From Oxalicibacterium flavum (GTDB lineage Bacteria; Pseudomonadota; Gammaproteobacteria; Burkholderiales; Burkholderiaceae_D): a stretch of 64,000 nt of DNA. Below are positions 1-8,737 of this stretch, piece by piece. The translations under genes were made by a program, and so were the position numbers. Every line of letters begins with the position of its first letter. Positions within the stretch are counted from its first letter, which is position 1. Where the stretch lies: positions 496,001 through 560,000 of the forward strand of contig NZ_BMCG01000003.1 in assembly GCF_014635065.1 (NCBI RefSeq), in the 5' to 3' direction. Below the pieces are notes generated by a model. The model searched no databases, had not been told where the DNA came from, and saw nothing but the letters and a program-made list of their open reading frames with translations.

Positions 1-888
1 GTCGTACTGTTCTGCCAGCTTGAGAACCTGGAATGCCTTGGCGGCCGACAGCGAGGTCGAGGTCGGATTGTGCAGCAGCGAGTTGATGACGAACAGCTTG
101 GGGCGATGCAGCGCGGCCATTTCCGCCAGGCGCGCGATGTCGGGGCCGTCCGGCAGGCGCGGGATGCCGATCACGTTGGCACCGAGCATGGCGAACGAGC
201 CGAACATCAGGAACCAGGCCGGATCGTCAACGAAGACGGTATCGCCCGGCCGGACAAGGTGGCGCGCCACCAGGTCCAGCGCCTGCGTCACGCCGGATGT
301 GGTCACGATCTGGTCCGGCGTGGCGGCGATTTCCAGTTCGTCGAGCTTCAACTGCAGTTGCTGGCGCAGCGGCAGAAAGCCCTGCGGCTCGCCATATTGC
401 AGCAGGTTGTGGTTCTGGCGCGCGACCGCGCGCAGGGCGTTGGCGACCAGGTCGCTGTCCAGCCATTCGTTGGGGAGCGAGCCGGCGCCCGGCATCTTCT
501 GCGCCGGCATCTGGCGGAACATGTTGCGGACCAGCCAGACGACGTCGAGCTGCCGCGGCGCGGGCGCATGCGTGCTGGCGCTCGGCGGCACGATGGGCGT
601 GCGCTCGCGTACGTAAAACCCCGAGCCGCGCCGCGATTCCAGCAGGCCGCTGGCGACGAGGCGATCGTAGGCTTCCACCACCGTGAAGCGGGAGACCTTG
701 TACTGTTCCGAAAAGCGGCGGATCGATGGCATGCGCGTGCCGCTGCGCCATACCTTGTCTTCGATGCGCGCCGTCACCATGCGCACGATCTGCTCGATGA
801 GCGACTCGCCGCTGTTGCGCGACAGGCTGGTGAGCGAGGTGCTGGCGGCCTGGTTGCCGAGTGCGGAGGATGAATCTGTATTGGTCAT
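1..888 (-). CDS. MocR-type transcriptional regulator (GntR HTH + aminotransferase domain), partial
   Basis: This reading frame starts at an ATG at 888 and runs off the left edge without a stop, giving 296 residues. Residues about 28-95 form a GntR-type winged helix (key stretch RMPSIRRFSEQYKVSRFTVVE, ending GLLESRRGSGFYV). After a linker comes the start of a class I aminotransferase fold (MPGAGSLPNEWL, later TTSGVTQALDLVARHLV). This HTH plus aminotransferase layout defines the MocR family, which senses PLP or amino-containing ligands. The catalytic-lysine region lies outside the window. It is divergent from a LysE-type exporter, so control of that exporter is the likely role (inference). The ligand cannot be named. 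Confidence 0.9.
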   Translation of the reverse strand, partial: MTNTDSSSALGNQAASTSLTSLSRNSGESLIEQIVRMVTARIEDKVWRSGTRMPSIRRFSEQYKVSRFTVVEAYDRLVASGLLESRRGSGFYVRERTPIVPPSASTHAPAPRQLDVVWLVRNMFRQMPAQKMPGAGSLPNEWLDSDLVANALRAVARQNHNLLQYGEPQGFLPLRQQLQLKLDELEIAATPDQIVTTSGVTQALDLVARHLVRPGDTVFVDDPAWFLMFGSFAMLGANVIGIPRLPDGPDIARLAEMAALHRPKLFVINSLLHNPTSTSLSAAKAFQVLKLAEQYD

Positions 889-909
889 ATCGCCATAACA
901 GTCTGTAAT

Positions 910-960
910 CAATTTTTAAAGTGTATCGGTACTGTACTGGTTTTGTCCATTACGATGCCT
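910..960. promoter_or_regulatory. Divergent promoter/operator region between mocR and lysE
   Basis: The 112-base gap between the divergent MocR gene and the exporter contains the near-palindromic core GGTACTGTACTGG at about 928-940, within an otherwise AT-leaning stretch. MocR regulators commonly bind paired short GTAC-containing or direct-repeat sites in such gaps. The assignment to this regulator is inference. Confidence 0.35.
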
Positions 961-1000
961 GCCATGCCATCCATTTGCGGTGGCCTTTTCCGATCACGCC

Positions 1001-1591
1001 ATGCAATCGCTGCTGCCCTTCATCCTTTTTGCCTTTGTCTCGTCGGTCACGCCGGGGCCGAACAACATCATGCTGACTTCGTCCGGCATCCGCTTCGGCT
1101 TCCGACGGACTTTCCCGCACATGCTGGGCATCTCGTTCGGATTCGCGACCTTGATTGCGATCTGTGCGATCGGCGTCGGCAGCGTGATCATTGCGCTGCC
1201 GGCGGCGCATACGACGTTGAAGGTTGTCGGCTCTGGCTATCTGGTCTGGCTGGCGTGGCAGTTGCGCGGCATGGCATTCGATCGCGAGGCCGAGGCGCAA
1301 GCGCGTCCAATGTCGTTTTTCGGCGCAGCCTTGTTCCAGTTCGCCAATCCAAAGGCATGGGTGATGGGCATTACAGGTGCTTCCGCCTTCCTGCCGCCGG
1401 TGCAACCGGTCGCGCTGGCAATCCTGCTGTTTTGCGGCATCTTTGTTCTGGTCGGCTTTCCTTGCTTGATGCTGTGGGCGGGAGCAGGCGCCGTGCTGCG
1501 CCGATATCTGACGCAACGCAAATGGCAATTGCTGTTCTGCGGCGTGATGATCGTGCTGACGCTGTATTCGGCGTTGGCAATCTGGCTGTAA
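1001..1591 (+). CDS. LysE/RhtB family amino-acid exporter
   Basis: This 196-residue inner-membrane protein has the LysE family signature near its N-terminus (FVSSVTPGPNNIML) and about five to six hydrophobic segments, which is the normal size and topology. The family exports amino acids or their derivatives using the proton gradient. I chose the ATG at 1001 (MQSLLPF) because family members usually begin about ten residues before the first helix; a GTG at 980 in frame would add seven residues. Neither start has a strong ribosome site. The divergent MocR gene is the probable regulator. The substrate is unknown. Confidence 0.9.
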   Translation: MQSLLPFILFAFVSSVTPGPNNIMLTSSGIRFGFRRTFPHMLGISFGFATLIAICAIGVGSVIIALPAAHTTLKVVGSGYLVWLAWQLRGMAFDREAEAQARPMSFFGAALFQFANPKAWVMGITGASAFLPPVQPVALAILLFCGIFVLVGFPCLMLWAGAGAVLRRYLTQRKWQLLFCGVMIVLTLYSALAIWL

Positions 1592-1666
1592 CAGGGGGGA
1601 GTGGCGGAAGGCTCTTGAAGGAGTTGAATATTCTTCTCCATTTTGTTTCAACATTTGTCCTTTTCA

Positions 1667-1706
1667 GCCGATATATAAGATATCCATCAATATGGATTCA
1701 ATCGGC
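1667..1706 (+). promoter_or_regulatory. Nested inverted repeat in the leader of the autotransporter gene
   Basis: An outer pair GCCGAT (1667-1672) / ATCGGC (1701-1706) encloses an inner pair ATCCAT (1682-1687) / ATGGAT (1692-1697). The surroundings are AT-rich compared with the rest of the window and there is no T-run, so a terminator for the upstream gene is unlikely. It could be an operator or an mRNA structure; this is inference. Confidence 0.35.
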
Positions 1707-1797
1707 GATGATCGAATTTTGTAAGAAAATTTCAACGCGATTCGTCATTACGCACGATAGAAACTTTCTTCAACATATTGAATAGAAGAGGGCAGCA

Positions 1798-4677
1798 TTG
1801 GAAAATTCGACTAAGTCTACAAAGCTTCCAGCACTTCAGGATACTGATTTTGCATACCGGTCCAATGTCGGAGAGAACGGCAATGCATACGTTTCTGAAA
1901 CGTCGCGCTCTATGTCTTGCGGCGTCATGCAGCGCGAAGGAAAGCCCTTCCGCTATCGTCGTTCTCTGCTGCTCTCGACTGCGGTTGCTGCACTTGTCTG
2001 TGCGGCAGACGGTATGCAAACAGCAGGCGCGCAATCAGTGACTGCCACCGGCAACTTGAATTACATCCCTCCCGGAGGGACGCAGAACTGGATGGTTGGT
2101 GACGGCCTGGTCGTTGGAGATACGGCGGCGGGCACCCTGCTTATCGACGCAGGCGGCACGGTAGATAACAACTCGGGCTACGTCGGTTATCAGGCCGGTG
2201 GCGTGGGAACGGTTACCGTCCAGGGGAGCGATGGCAATGGAAATGCTTCGACCTGGACCAATGACGGTCAGCTTGTCATCGGTGTTGAGTCCGGCAGCAC
2301 TGGCACGCTCAATGTTCTCAATGGCGGCCGGGTGACGAACACCACAGATGTTGTCATCGGTTGGGACAGCGGCAGTACCGGGAATGTCACCGTCTCCGGG
2401 CCGGGATCGACGTGGGAACACTCTTCCGGGTTCGGATTTCGAATCGGCGCTGGCGGCACCGGCACGCTCGACATCAACAATGGCGGCGTGGTGCACAGCG
2501 GTCAGGGTTTGATCGGTGGCTCCAGCGGTAGCGATGGACACGTTACGGTCTCGGGACCTGGATCGATCTGGGATCCTTTCGACAACATCTATGTAGGTTT
2601 CGAAGGCACGGGCGAACTCGATGTACTGGATGGCGCCACGGTGAGTACCGAGCAGACCGGTGGTGGTGCGGCAACTATCTATATCGGCTTTTACAACGGT
2701 GGTCAGGGCACGGTGACTGTATCGAGCAGCACTGGCGATACTTCGACATTGAGTGTTACCGATGATCTGCGTGTCGGCGTCGACGGCGCAGCCGTGATGA
2801 ACATCGCAAAAGGCGGCTTGGTACGGGTTGGAGACAATGTGCATATTGCCGATACGGGTACAAGCAGCGGTACGCTTCATCTCAACGGTGATGCCACCGG
2901 GCGCGGCGTTCTTGAAACCGGCTCCGTGGTCAGCGGAATCGGCACTGTCGATCTCGACCTCAATGGCGGCATTCTGCGTGCCAACCGCAATGAAGCCAAC
3001 TTTCTGAACGGTTTCACGGCACTGACCGTCGGAACCGAAGGCGCGTGGATCGATACCAACACACACGATATCGGCATCAGTACGGCGTTTACCGGTACTT
3101 CCGCCTTCAACAAGCTGGGCGCGGGTACGCTGACATTGACCGGGAACAGTTCGACCTTTACCGGCAATACCGAGGTGCAGGCCGGGACGTTGCAAGTTGA
3201 CGGCATTCTGGGCGGCCCGACCGACGTGCTGGCAGGTGCTCGACTGACCGGTATCGGCCAAGTCGGCGTGACGACCAACCGTGGCGTGATCGCACCGGGT
3301 CACGTCGGCAGCCTTGGTACGCTTACCATCGCCGGCAATTACACGCCTGCAGGTGGCAGCATCGCGATCAGAACCCAATTGGGCGACGACAGTTCGCCGA
3401 CGGATCGTCTCGTCATCACGGGATCGACCTCCGGTACGACGCCTGTCACGGTGACCAACTTTGGCGGTACTGGTGCACAGACGACGGAGGGTATCAAGGT
3501 TATCGATGTCGCCGGCGCGTCCAGTGGCACATTCACGCTGCTGGGTACGACGACCTATGAAGGCGATCAGGCAGTGGTGGCAGGTGCGTATGCGTATCGG
3601 CTTTATCAGGGCGGAGCCTCCACACCGGCAGATGGCGATTGGTATCTGCGCTCGGTGTTGCGGAGCGTATCCGCGCCACCGGACACGCCACTTTATCAAC
3701 CCGGTGTTCCCAGCTACGAAGCCTATTCGCAGATTCTGCTGGGGCTGAATGGCGTTCCGACGCTGCAACAGCGTGTCGGCAATCGTTTCTGGGGCGGTGC
3801 AAATGCATCGTCTTCAACGGGCAACGGCAATGGTGCCAGCGGTGCGTTTACGGAAACAAACGGCATGTGGGTACGCGTGGAAGGCGGACATAGCCGGATC
3901 GATCCGAAATATTCGACATCCGGCAGCGACTATGAATACGATATGGTCAAAACGCAGGTCGGTCTCGACGCATTGCTCTCGCAGGATGACAGCGGCAAAC
4001 TCGTTGGCGGCCTTTCGGTTCACTATGTACATGGCAGTGCCGAGTCCAGTTGGCGATACGGTGTCGGCAACTATGGCGCCGGCGATATCTCCACCGATGG
4101 CTACGGTCTTGGCGGCACGCTGACCTGGTACGGAAACAATGGCTTCTATGTGGATGGTACCGCACAGGCGACCTGGTACAGCAGCGACCTGTCTGCCCAT
4201 CCGGTGGGCAGCCTTGCAAACAGCAACGATGCCTTCGGGTACGCGTTATCGATCGAAGGCGGCAAGCGTATTGCGATGAACCAAGGCTGGTCCTTCACTC
4301 CGCAGGCGCAGCTGATCTATTCCAAGGCACGCTTCGACAATTTCAGCGACGTATTTGGCGCTTCCGTGCGTCCGGGGCGCGACGACAGCCTGCAAGGGCG
4401 GCTCGGCATCAGCCTCGAACGTCAGATCAACCGCACGCATCTCTACGGCATTGCCAACGTGTATAACGAGTTCTTCGATGGCACATCGGTCACTGTCGGT
4501 AATCAGTCTTTCAGTAGCCGAAAGGACCGCCTTTGGGCCGGAATCGGAGTCGGCGGTTCGCATAACTGGGATAACGACAAGTATTCCATTTACGGAGAAG
4601 GCATTTTCAATACGAGTTTGGCTGGCGGTGATTCGCATGGATACGGCGCGACCATCGGCTTTCGTATGAGGTGGTGA
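1798..4677 (+). CDS. Autotransporter (type Va secretion) with T5SS/PEP-CTERM-associated repeats
   Basis: This is a 959-residue surface or secreted protein. Residues 52-80 look like a signal peptide (RYRRSLLLSTAVAALVCAADG, cleavage near AQS/VT). Residues about 95-345 carry repeats of the form GxxGTVTVSGxGSxW...GxxGTGxLxIxxGGxV, typical of the T5SS/PEP-CTERM-associated repeat. Around 436-480 is an autotransporter-associated beta-strand repeat (LGAGTLTLTGNSSTFTGNT). The last 270 or so residues are the membrane barrel, ending GFRMRW with a terminal aromatic residue. No protease or lipase motif is visible in the passenger, so an adhesive or beta-helical role is likely. The start is uncertain. TTG at 1798 is preceded by GAAGAGGG at good spacing; ATG codons at 1912 or 1927 give a conventional signal peptide but have no ribosome site. 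Confidence 0.9.
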   Translation: MENSTKSTKLPALQDTDFAYRSNVGENGNAYVSETSRSMSCGVMQREGKPFRYRRSLLLSTAVAALVCAADGMQTAGAQSVTATGNLNYIPPGGTQNWMVGDGLVVGDTAAGTLLIDAGGTVDNNSGYVGYQAGGVGTVTVQGSDGNGNASTWTNDGQLVIGVESGSTGTLNVLNGGRVTNTTDVVIGWDSGSTGNVTVSGPGSTWEHSSGFGFRIGAGGTGTLDINNGGVVHSGQGLIGGSSGSDGHVTVSGPGSIWDPFDNIYVGFEGTGELDVLDGATVSTEQTGGGAATIYIGFYNGGQGTVTVSSSTGDTSTLSVTDDLRVGVDGAAVMNIAKGGLVRVGDNVHIADTGTSSGTLHLNGDATGRGVLETGSVVSGIGTVDLDLNGGILRANRNEANFLNGFTALTVGTEGAWIDTNTHDIGISTAFTGTSAFNKLGAGTLTLTGNSSTFTGNTEVQAGTLQVDGILGGPTDVLAGARLTGIGQVGVTTNRGVIAPGHVGSLGTLTIAGNYTPAGGSIAIRTQLGDDSSPTDRLVITGSTSGTTPVTVTNFGGTGAQTTEGIKVIDVAGASSGTFTLLGTTTYEGDQAVVAGAYAYRLYQGGASTPADGDWYLRSVLRSVSAPPDTPLYQPGVPSYEAYSQILLGLNGVPTLQQRVGNRFWGGANASSSTGNGNGASGAFTETNGMWVRVEGGHSRIDPKYSTSGSDYEYDMVKTQVGLDALLSQDDSGKLVGGLSVHYVHGSAESSWRYGVGNYGAGDISTDGYGLGGTLTWYGNNGFYVDGTAQATWYSSDLSAHPVGSLANSNDAFGYALSIEGGKRIAMNQGWSFTPQAQLIYSKARFDNFSDVFGASVRPGRDDSLQGRLGISLERQINRTHLYGIANVYNEFFDGTSVTVGNQSFSSRKDRLWAGIGVGGSHNWDNDKYSIYGEGIFNTSLAGGDSHGYGATIGFRMRW

Positions 4678-4702
4678 CGGTAAGGCTGTTTGTTGTGTTC
4701 TC

Positions 4703-4718
4703 CGCTGCTTTGGCAGCG
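4703..4718 (+). terminator. Weak hairpin downstream of the autotransporter
   Basis: CGCTGC (4703-4708) and GCAGCG (4713-4718) form a 6-bp stem with loop TTTG, 25 bases after the stop codon. The T-run behind it is short and interrupted, so this is a weak terminator candidate. Confidence 0.35.
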
Positions 4719-4809
4719 TCGATTTTCAGCATTGTGAGGAAGGTGGGGATTGTATGAGGCATCAGCTCATGTATTTCGAAGGCGATGTCATCAATCCTGA
4801 GAGCCTGTA

Positions 4810-5685
4810 ATGACGCAGGAAACAAAAGGCATGTGGCTGGGCGCGATCGGCATTGCCATGTTCAGCCTGACGCTGCCGTTCACGCGCATGGCCGTCGCCG
4901 AACTGCATCCGGTGCTGCTGGCGCTGGGACGAGCGGTGGTGGCTGCCGGCTGCGGTGCCGCGCTGTTGTGGTCGGTGCGCGCGCCGCGCCCGAACCGTGC
5001 GCAACTCAAGTCGCTGTGCATCGTGGCGCTCGGCGTGGTGATCGGTTTCCCGGTGTTCAGCTCGATCGCCATGAGCCGGATTCCGGCTGCGCACGGTGCC
5101 ATCGTGCTGGGAATTCTGCCGCTGGTCACGGCGCTGTTCGGCGCGCTGCGCTTCGGCGAACGGCCGTCGCCGGGTTTCTGGATCGCGGCGGTGATCGGCA
5201 GCATGCTGGTGGCTGTCTTCGCGTTCGAGGAGGGCGGCGGCAGTCTGCAATGGGGCGACCTTGCGATGCTGGCCGCCGTGGTGGCAGCCGCCATGGGATA
5301 TGCGGAAGGCGGCCGCCTGTCGGAAACCATGGGCGGACAGCAGGTGATTTCGTGGGCGCTGCTGCTGTCGATGCCGCTGGTGCTGCCGGTCGTCGTCTGG
5401 CTGGCGCTGCAACATGGTTTGCAGGCATCGGCGCGGGCCTGGATCGGTTTCGGCTATGTATCGCTGTTCTCGATGTTCATCGGTTTCTTCTTCTGGTACA
5501 AGGGCCTGGCGTTGGGCGGCATTGCGCGCGTCGGCCAGGTGCAGTTGATCCAGCCTTTCCTGACCTTGCTGGGGGTGGCGCTCATTCTGGGCGAGCTGCT
5601 GACGTGGAAGACCGTGCTGTTCGCCGCCGCCATCGTCGCCATCGTGGCGCTGGGCAGGCGGATGCCGGTGCGGCGTCGCGCTTGA
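4810..5685 (+). CDS. DMT-family (EamA) inner-membrane transporter
   Basis: This 291-residue protein has about ten hydrophobic segments arranged as two EamA repeats. The first runs from about 9 to 137 (MWLGAIGIAMFSLTLPFTRM...) and the second from about 150 to 283, ending QPFLTLLGVALILGELLTWK, the usual second-repeat signature. DMT proteins export or exchange small metabolites, often amino acids; the substrate cannot be told from sequence. The ATG at 4810 sits directly before the first helix. It stands alone between the autotransporter and the RidA gene. Confidence 0.88.
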   Translation: MTQETKGMWLGAIGIAMFSLTLPFTRMAVAELHPVLLALGRAVVAAGCGAALLWSVRAPRPNRAQLKSLCIVALGVVIGFPVFSSIAMSRIPAAHGAIVLGILPLVTALFGALRFGERPSPGFWIAAVIGSMLVAVFAFEEGGGSLQWGDLAMLAAVVAAAMGYAEGGRLSETMGGQQVISWALLLSMPLVLPVVVWLALQHGLQASARAWIGFGYVSLFSMFIGFFFWYKGLALGGIARVGQVQLIQPFLTLLGVALILGELLTWKTVLFAAAIVAIVALGRRMPVRRRA

Positions 5686-5841
5686 GGCGGGCACGGAAGA
5701 AATTGTTCAAAGATCGCGGGGAAATCGGTGGCGGGGGCGCGGATTTGAGATAATCACGGCAGTCGCGATTTTTTCGCTCCTTGCATCCTTGTTCAATTGC
5801 CATTGCGCTGTGCGCATGGCATCGATTTTTCCGGAGTCCGC

Positions 5842-6300
5842 ATGTCCTTTTACGACAAACTGAAAGCGCTGAATATCGAACTGCCCGCCGTTTCCACACC
5901 CGCTGCGGCCTATGTGATGTTTGCGCAGACCGGCAACACGATCTTTCTGTCCGGTCACATTGCCAAAAAGGACGGCAAGCCATGGGTCGGCCAGCTTGGC
6001 AAGAACCTGACGACCGAGGAAGGCAAGCAGGCCGCGCGCGGCGTGGCGATCGACCTGATCGCGACCCTGCAGGAAGCCTGCGGCGGCGATCTGAACCGCG
6101 TCAAGCGCATCGTTAAGGTCATGAGCCTGGTCAATTCCACGCCCGACTACACCGAGCAGCACCTGGTGACCAACGGCGCGTCCGACCTGTTCGGCGAAGT
6201 CTTCGGCGAGCAGGGCAAGCATGCGCGCTCGGCCTTCGGCGTGGCGCAGATTCCGCTCGGCGCCTGCGTCGAGATCGAACTGATCGCCGAGGTTGCCTGA
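5842..6300 (+). CDS. RidA/YjgF/UK114 family protein
   Basis: This 152-residue protein is a RidA-superfamily member of the slightly longer type. Visible features are MSFYDKLKALNIELP at the start, the central FLSGHIAKKDGKPWVGQLGK, and the C-terminal stretch GKHARSAFGVAQIPLGACVEIELIAE. That last stretch contains the family arginine (ARSAFG) thought to bind the carboxylate of the substrate. RidA proteins hydrolyse reactive enamine/imine intermediates released by PLP enzymes. The next gene downstream, 73 bases away on the same strand, is a PLP aminotransferase, which fits such a partnership (inference). I chose ATG 5842 because alignment to the family begins there. Confidence 0.9.
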   Translation: MSFYDKLKALNIELPAVSTPAAAYVMFAQTGNTIFLSGHIAKKDGKPWVGQLGKNLTTEEGKQAARGVAIDLIATLQEACGGDLNRVKRIVKVMSLVNSTPDYTEQHLVTNGASDLFGEVFGEQGKHARSAFGVAQIPLGACVEIELIAEVA

Positions 6301-6373
6301 TCCTTCCAGCCGCGCTGCCCGCCCGGCATGCGCTCCCGTTCCGGCGGTGCCGGAACGTTTCCTGTCCTGAATC

Positions 6374-7570
6374 ATGAAAATCGAACATCCCACCCCGATC
6401 AAATGGCAGTTCGCACAGCGTGCCGAACAGCTGCAAAGCTCGGCCATCCGCGAAATCCTCAAGGTGACCCAGCGGCCGGACATCATCTCCTTCGCGGGCG
6501 GCCTGCCGTCACCGCTGACCTTTCCGGTCGAGCACATGCAGGCGGCCTTCGACAAGGTGCTGTCGCAGCAGGGCAAGATCGCGCTGCAGTACGGCCCGAC
6601 CGACGGTTACGGACCGCTGCGCGAATGGGTGGCGCAGTCGCTGTCGATCGAAGGCGCGACCATCGCGCCCGAGCAGGTGCTGATGGTGTCGGGTTCGCAG
6701 CAGGCGCTGGACCTGCTGGGCAAGGTGCTGATCGAGGATGGCAGCAAGGTGCTGGTGGAGACGCCGAGCTACCTGGGCGCGCTGCAGGCGTTCTCGGTCT
6801 ATCGTCCGCAGTTCGTCTCGGTGCCCACCGACGAATCGGGTCTGCTGCCGGAAACGGTGGAAGGCATCGCCGATGGCGCGCGGCTGCTGTATTCGCTGCC
6901 CAACTTCCACAACCCGACCGGGCGCACCATGTCGCTCGAACGCCGCTTCGCGCTGGTCGAGACCTGCGCGCGGCTCGGCCTGCCGCTGATCGAGGACGAT
7001 CCGTACGGCGCGCTCAGCTACAGCGGCGAACCGCTGCCGCGCATGCTGAACATGAATCCGGACGGCGTGATTTATCTGGGTTCGTTCTCCAAGGTGCTCA
7101 CGCCCGGCATCCGCCTCGGTTACGTGGTGGCGCCGGCGATCCTGATCCGCAAGCTCGAGCAGGCCAAGCAGGCGGCCGACCTGCACACCTCGCAATTGAC
7201 GCAGATGGTGGTCTATCAGGCGATCAAGGACGGTTTCCTGTCGCAGCACATTCCATCGATCCGCACGCTGTACGCCAACCAGTGCCAGGCCATGCTCGAT
7301 GCGCTGGAAGAGTTCTTCCCGGTCGGCGTCAAGTGGAACAAGCCGGCCGGCGGCATGTTCATCTGGGTCACGCTGCCCGGTCACATCGACGGCATGCAAC
7401 TGCTCGACGAGGCGATCGCGAAGAACGTGGCCTTCGTGCCGGGCGCGCCGTTCTATGCCAACAAGCCGGAGATCAACACCTTGCGGTTGAGCTTCGTCAC
7501 GGTGCCGCCGGAAAAGATTCGGCAGGGCGTGGAGATTCTGGCGGGGTTGATCAAGGACAAGCTGCGCTGA
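6374..7570 (+). CDS. PLP-dependent aminotransferase (class I, 2-aminoadipate/LysN-like subgroup)
   Basis: This 398-residue enzyme has the full fold-type I aminotransferase pattern: FAGGLPSPLTFP near residue 40, QYGPTDGYGPLRE at 72-84, SLPNFHNPTGRT at 174-185, the aspartate in LIEDDPYG at 205-212, and the PLP lysine K240 in LGSFSKVLTPGIRLGY. There is no HTH domain, unlike the MocR protein at the left edge. The closest named groups are 2-aminoadipate transaminase-like and broad-range aromatic/branched-chain aminotransferases; the exact substrate is not known. It follows the RidA gene and ends at a strong bidirectional terminator. Confidence 0.88.
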   Translation: MKIEHPTPIKWQFAQRAEQLQSSAIREILKVTQRPDIISFAGGLPSPLTFPVEHMQAAFDKVLSQQGKIALQYGPTDGYGPLREWVAQSLSIEGATIAPEQVLMVSGSQQALDLLGKVLIEDGSKVLVETPSYLGALQAFSVYRPQFVSVPTDESGLLPETVEGIADGARLLYSLPNFHNPTGRTMSLERRFALVETCARLGLPLIEDDPYGALSYSGEPLPRMLNMNPDGVIYLGSFSKVLTPGIRLGYVVAPAILIRKLEQAKQAADLHTSQLTQMVVYQAIKDGFLSQHIPSIRTLYANQCQAMLDALEEFFPVGVKWNKPAGGMFIWVTLPGHIDGMQLLDEAIAKNVAFVPGAPFYANKPEINTLRLSFVTVPPEKIRQGVEILAGLIKDKLR

Positions 7571-7590
7571 TTTTATCCGGCGAGTAGAAC

Positions 7591-7616
7591 AAACGGCGTC
7601 CTGCGGGACGCCGTTT
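7591..7616. terminator. Bidirectional rho-independent terminator
   Basis: An 11-bp stem (7591-7601 with 7606-7616, core ACGGCGTCC / GGACGCCGT) has a 4-base loop, with T-runs in both directions. It separates the convergent aminotransferase and metallo-hydrolase genes and overlaps the stop of the latter. Confidence 0.85.
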
Positions 7617-8735
7617 TCATTTGCCGCTCGCCGATGATGGAGAGGACGACAGATGCAGCGTTTCGCCGTGTTGAAGTGCGGCGAAGTCCTGCTCCGTCAG
7701 CCCCGCCTTCTTGCGCTCTTCGGCCAGCAGGCGCGGCGGCTCGTCCAGCGATTCGTCGGCCATCTCGAAGCTGCCCCAGTGGATGCCGATCGACCGTTTA
7801 GCGCGGATGGTCTGATGGATCCTGATGGCGTCGGCCGGATCGGCGTGCTGCGCCTGCATGAACCAGCGCGGCGCATAGGCGCCGATCGGGATCAGCGCGA
7901 GGTCGAAACTGCCGAAGCGCTCGGCGATGTCGGCAAAGTCCTTGGAGAAGCCGGTGTCGCCGGCGAAGAACATCGAGAACGGTGCCGCATCGTCGGGCGG
8001 CGTATGCACGGTCCAGCCGCCCCACAGCGTTTCGAGGCGGTCGGTCAGGCTGCGCGCCGACCAGTGCTGCACCGGCACCAGATGGAAGTCGAGACCGCCC
8101 TGCGAGGTCTTGTCCCACCAGTCGAGCTCGCGCACGTTGGTGATGCCGAGTTCGGCCAGCCACGGCTTGATACCGAGCGGCACCAGGAACAGCGGCGGCC
8201 CGCCGGGCTGCGCGTTGAGCTTTTCGACGGTGGCGCGGTCGAGGTGATCGTAGTGGTTGTGCGAGATCAGCACCACGTCGATGTGCGGCAGCTCGTCCAT
8301 CGTCATCGGCAGCGGCACGCGCCGCTTGGGACCGGCGAACGAGAACGGCGAGGCGCGCTCCGACCAGATCGGATCGGTCAGCACGTTCACGCCGCGCAGC
8401 TGCAGCAGCACGGTGGCATGGCCGATCCAGGTGGCGGTGGTGTCACTGCGGTTGGCGCGCAGCGCGGCGACGTCGGGCCGCAATACCGGGAACGCGTAAT
8501 TGTTGGCGGGCACCTTGGGCAGGCCCTGGGTGATGCGGTCCCACTGCCACTTGAGCAGGCCGCTCGGCTTGGTGGCGAGATAGTTGTTGCGGAATCCGTC
8601 CGGCGTGTGGTGCGGCTTGGCCGGATCGTAATAGGGATTGCGATGGCCGCAGCCGGCCATGGTCAGGCCGGCCGCCAGCAGCAGCAAAAGGGTGGCCTGT
8701 CGAAGCCGCCGTTTTCCTGCACCGATCTGCATCAT
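7617..8735 (-). CDS. MBL-fold metallo-hydrolase, predicted lipoprotein (NAPE-PLD/UlaG-like)
   Basis: This 372-residue protein has a lipoprotein-type signal (LLLLLAAGLTMAGC, lipid cysteine at about 29). It then carries a metallo-beta-lactamase fold: TWIGHATVLLQL, the metal-binding HNHYDHLD, the histidine in VPVQHWSAR, FFAGDTGF, and a final GIHWGSF. This set is typical of the NAPE-PLD/UlaG branch, which contains phospholipases and lactonases. The natural substrate here is unknown. The ATG lies only 2 bases past the parC stop, so it is probably the last gene of a parE-parC operon. Being anchored in the envelope, its link to topoisomerase IV is likely only transcriptional. Confidence 0.85.
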   Translation of the reverse strand: MMQIGAGKRRLRQATLLLLLAAGLTMAGCGHRNPYYDPAKPHHTPDGFRNNYLATKPSGLLKWQWDRITQGLPKVPANNYAFPVLRPDVAALRANRSDTTATWIGHATVLLQLRGVNVLTDPIWSERASPFSFAGPKRRVPLPMTMDELPHIDVVLISHNHYDHLDRATVEKLNAQPGGPPLFLVPLGIKPWLAELGITNVRELDWWDKTSQGGLDFHLVPVQHWSARSLTDRLETLWGGWTVHTPPDDAAPFSMFFAGDTGFSKDFADIAERFGSFDLALIPIGAYAPRWFMQAQHADPADAIRIHQTIRAKRSIGIHWGSFEMADESLDEPPRLLAEERKKAGLTEQDFAALQHGETLHLSSSPSSASGK

Positions 8736-8737
8736 CG

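Noticed and set aside
1798-3768. Long open frame on the minus strand across the autotransporter gene (2035-3768, 577 codons)
   Set aside because: It lies opposite a strongly supported repeat-rich autotransporter frame and has no recognisable domain. It is a by-product of the repetitive coding sequence.
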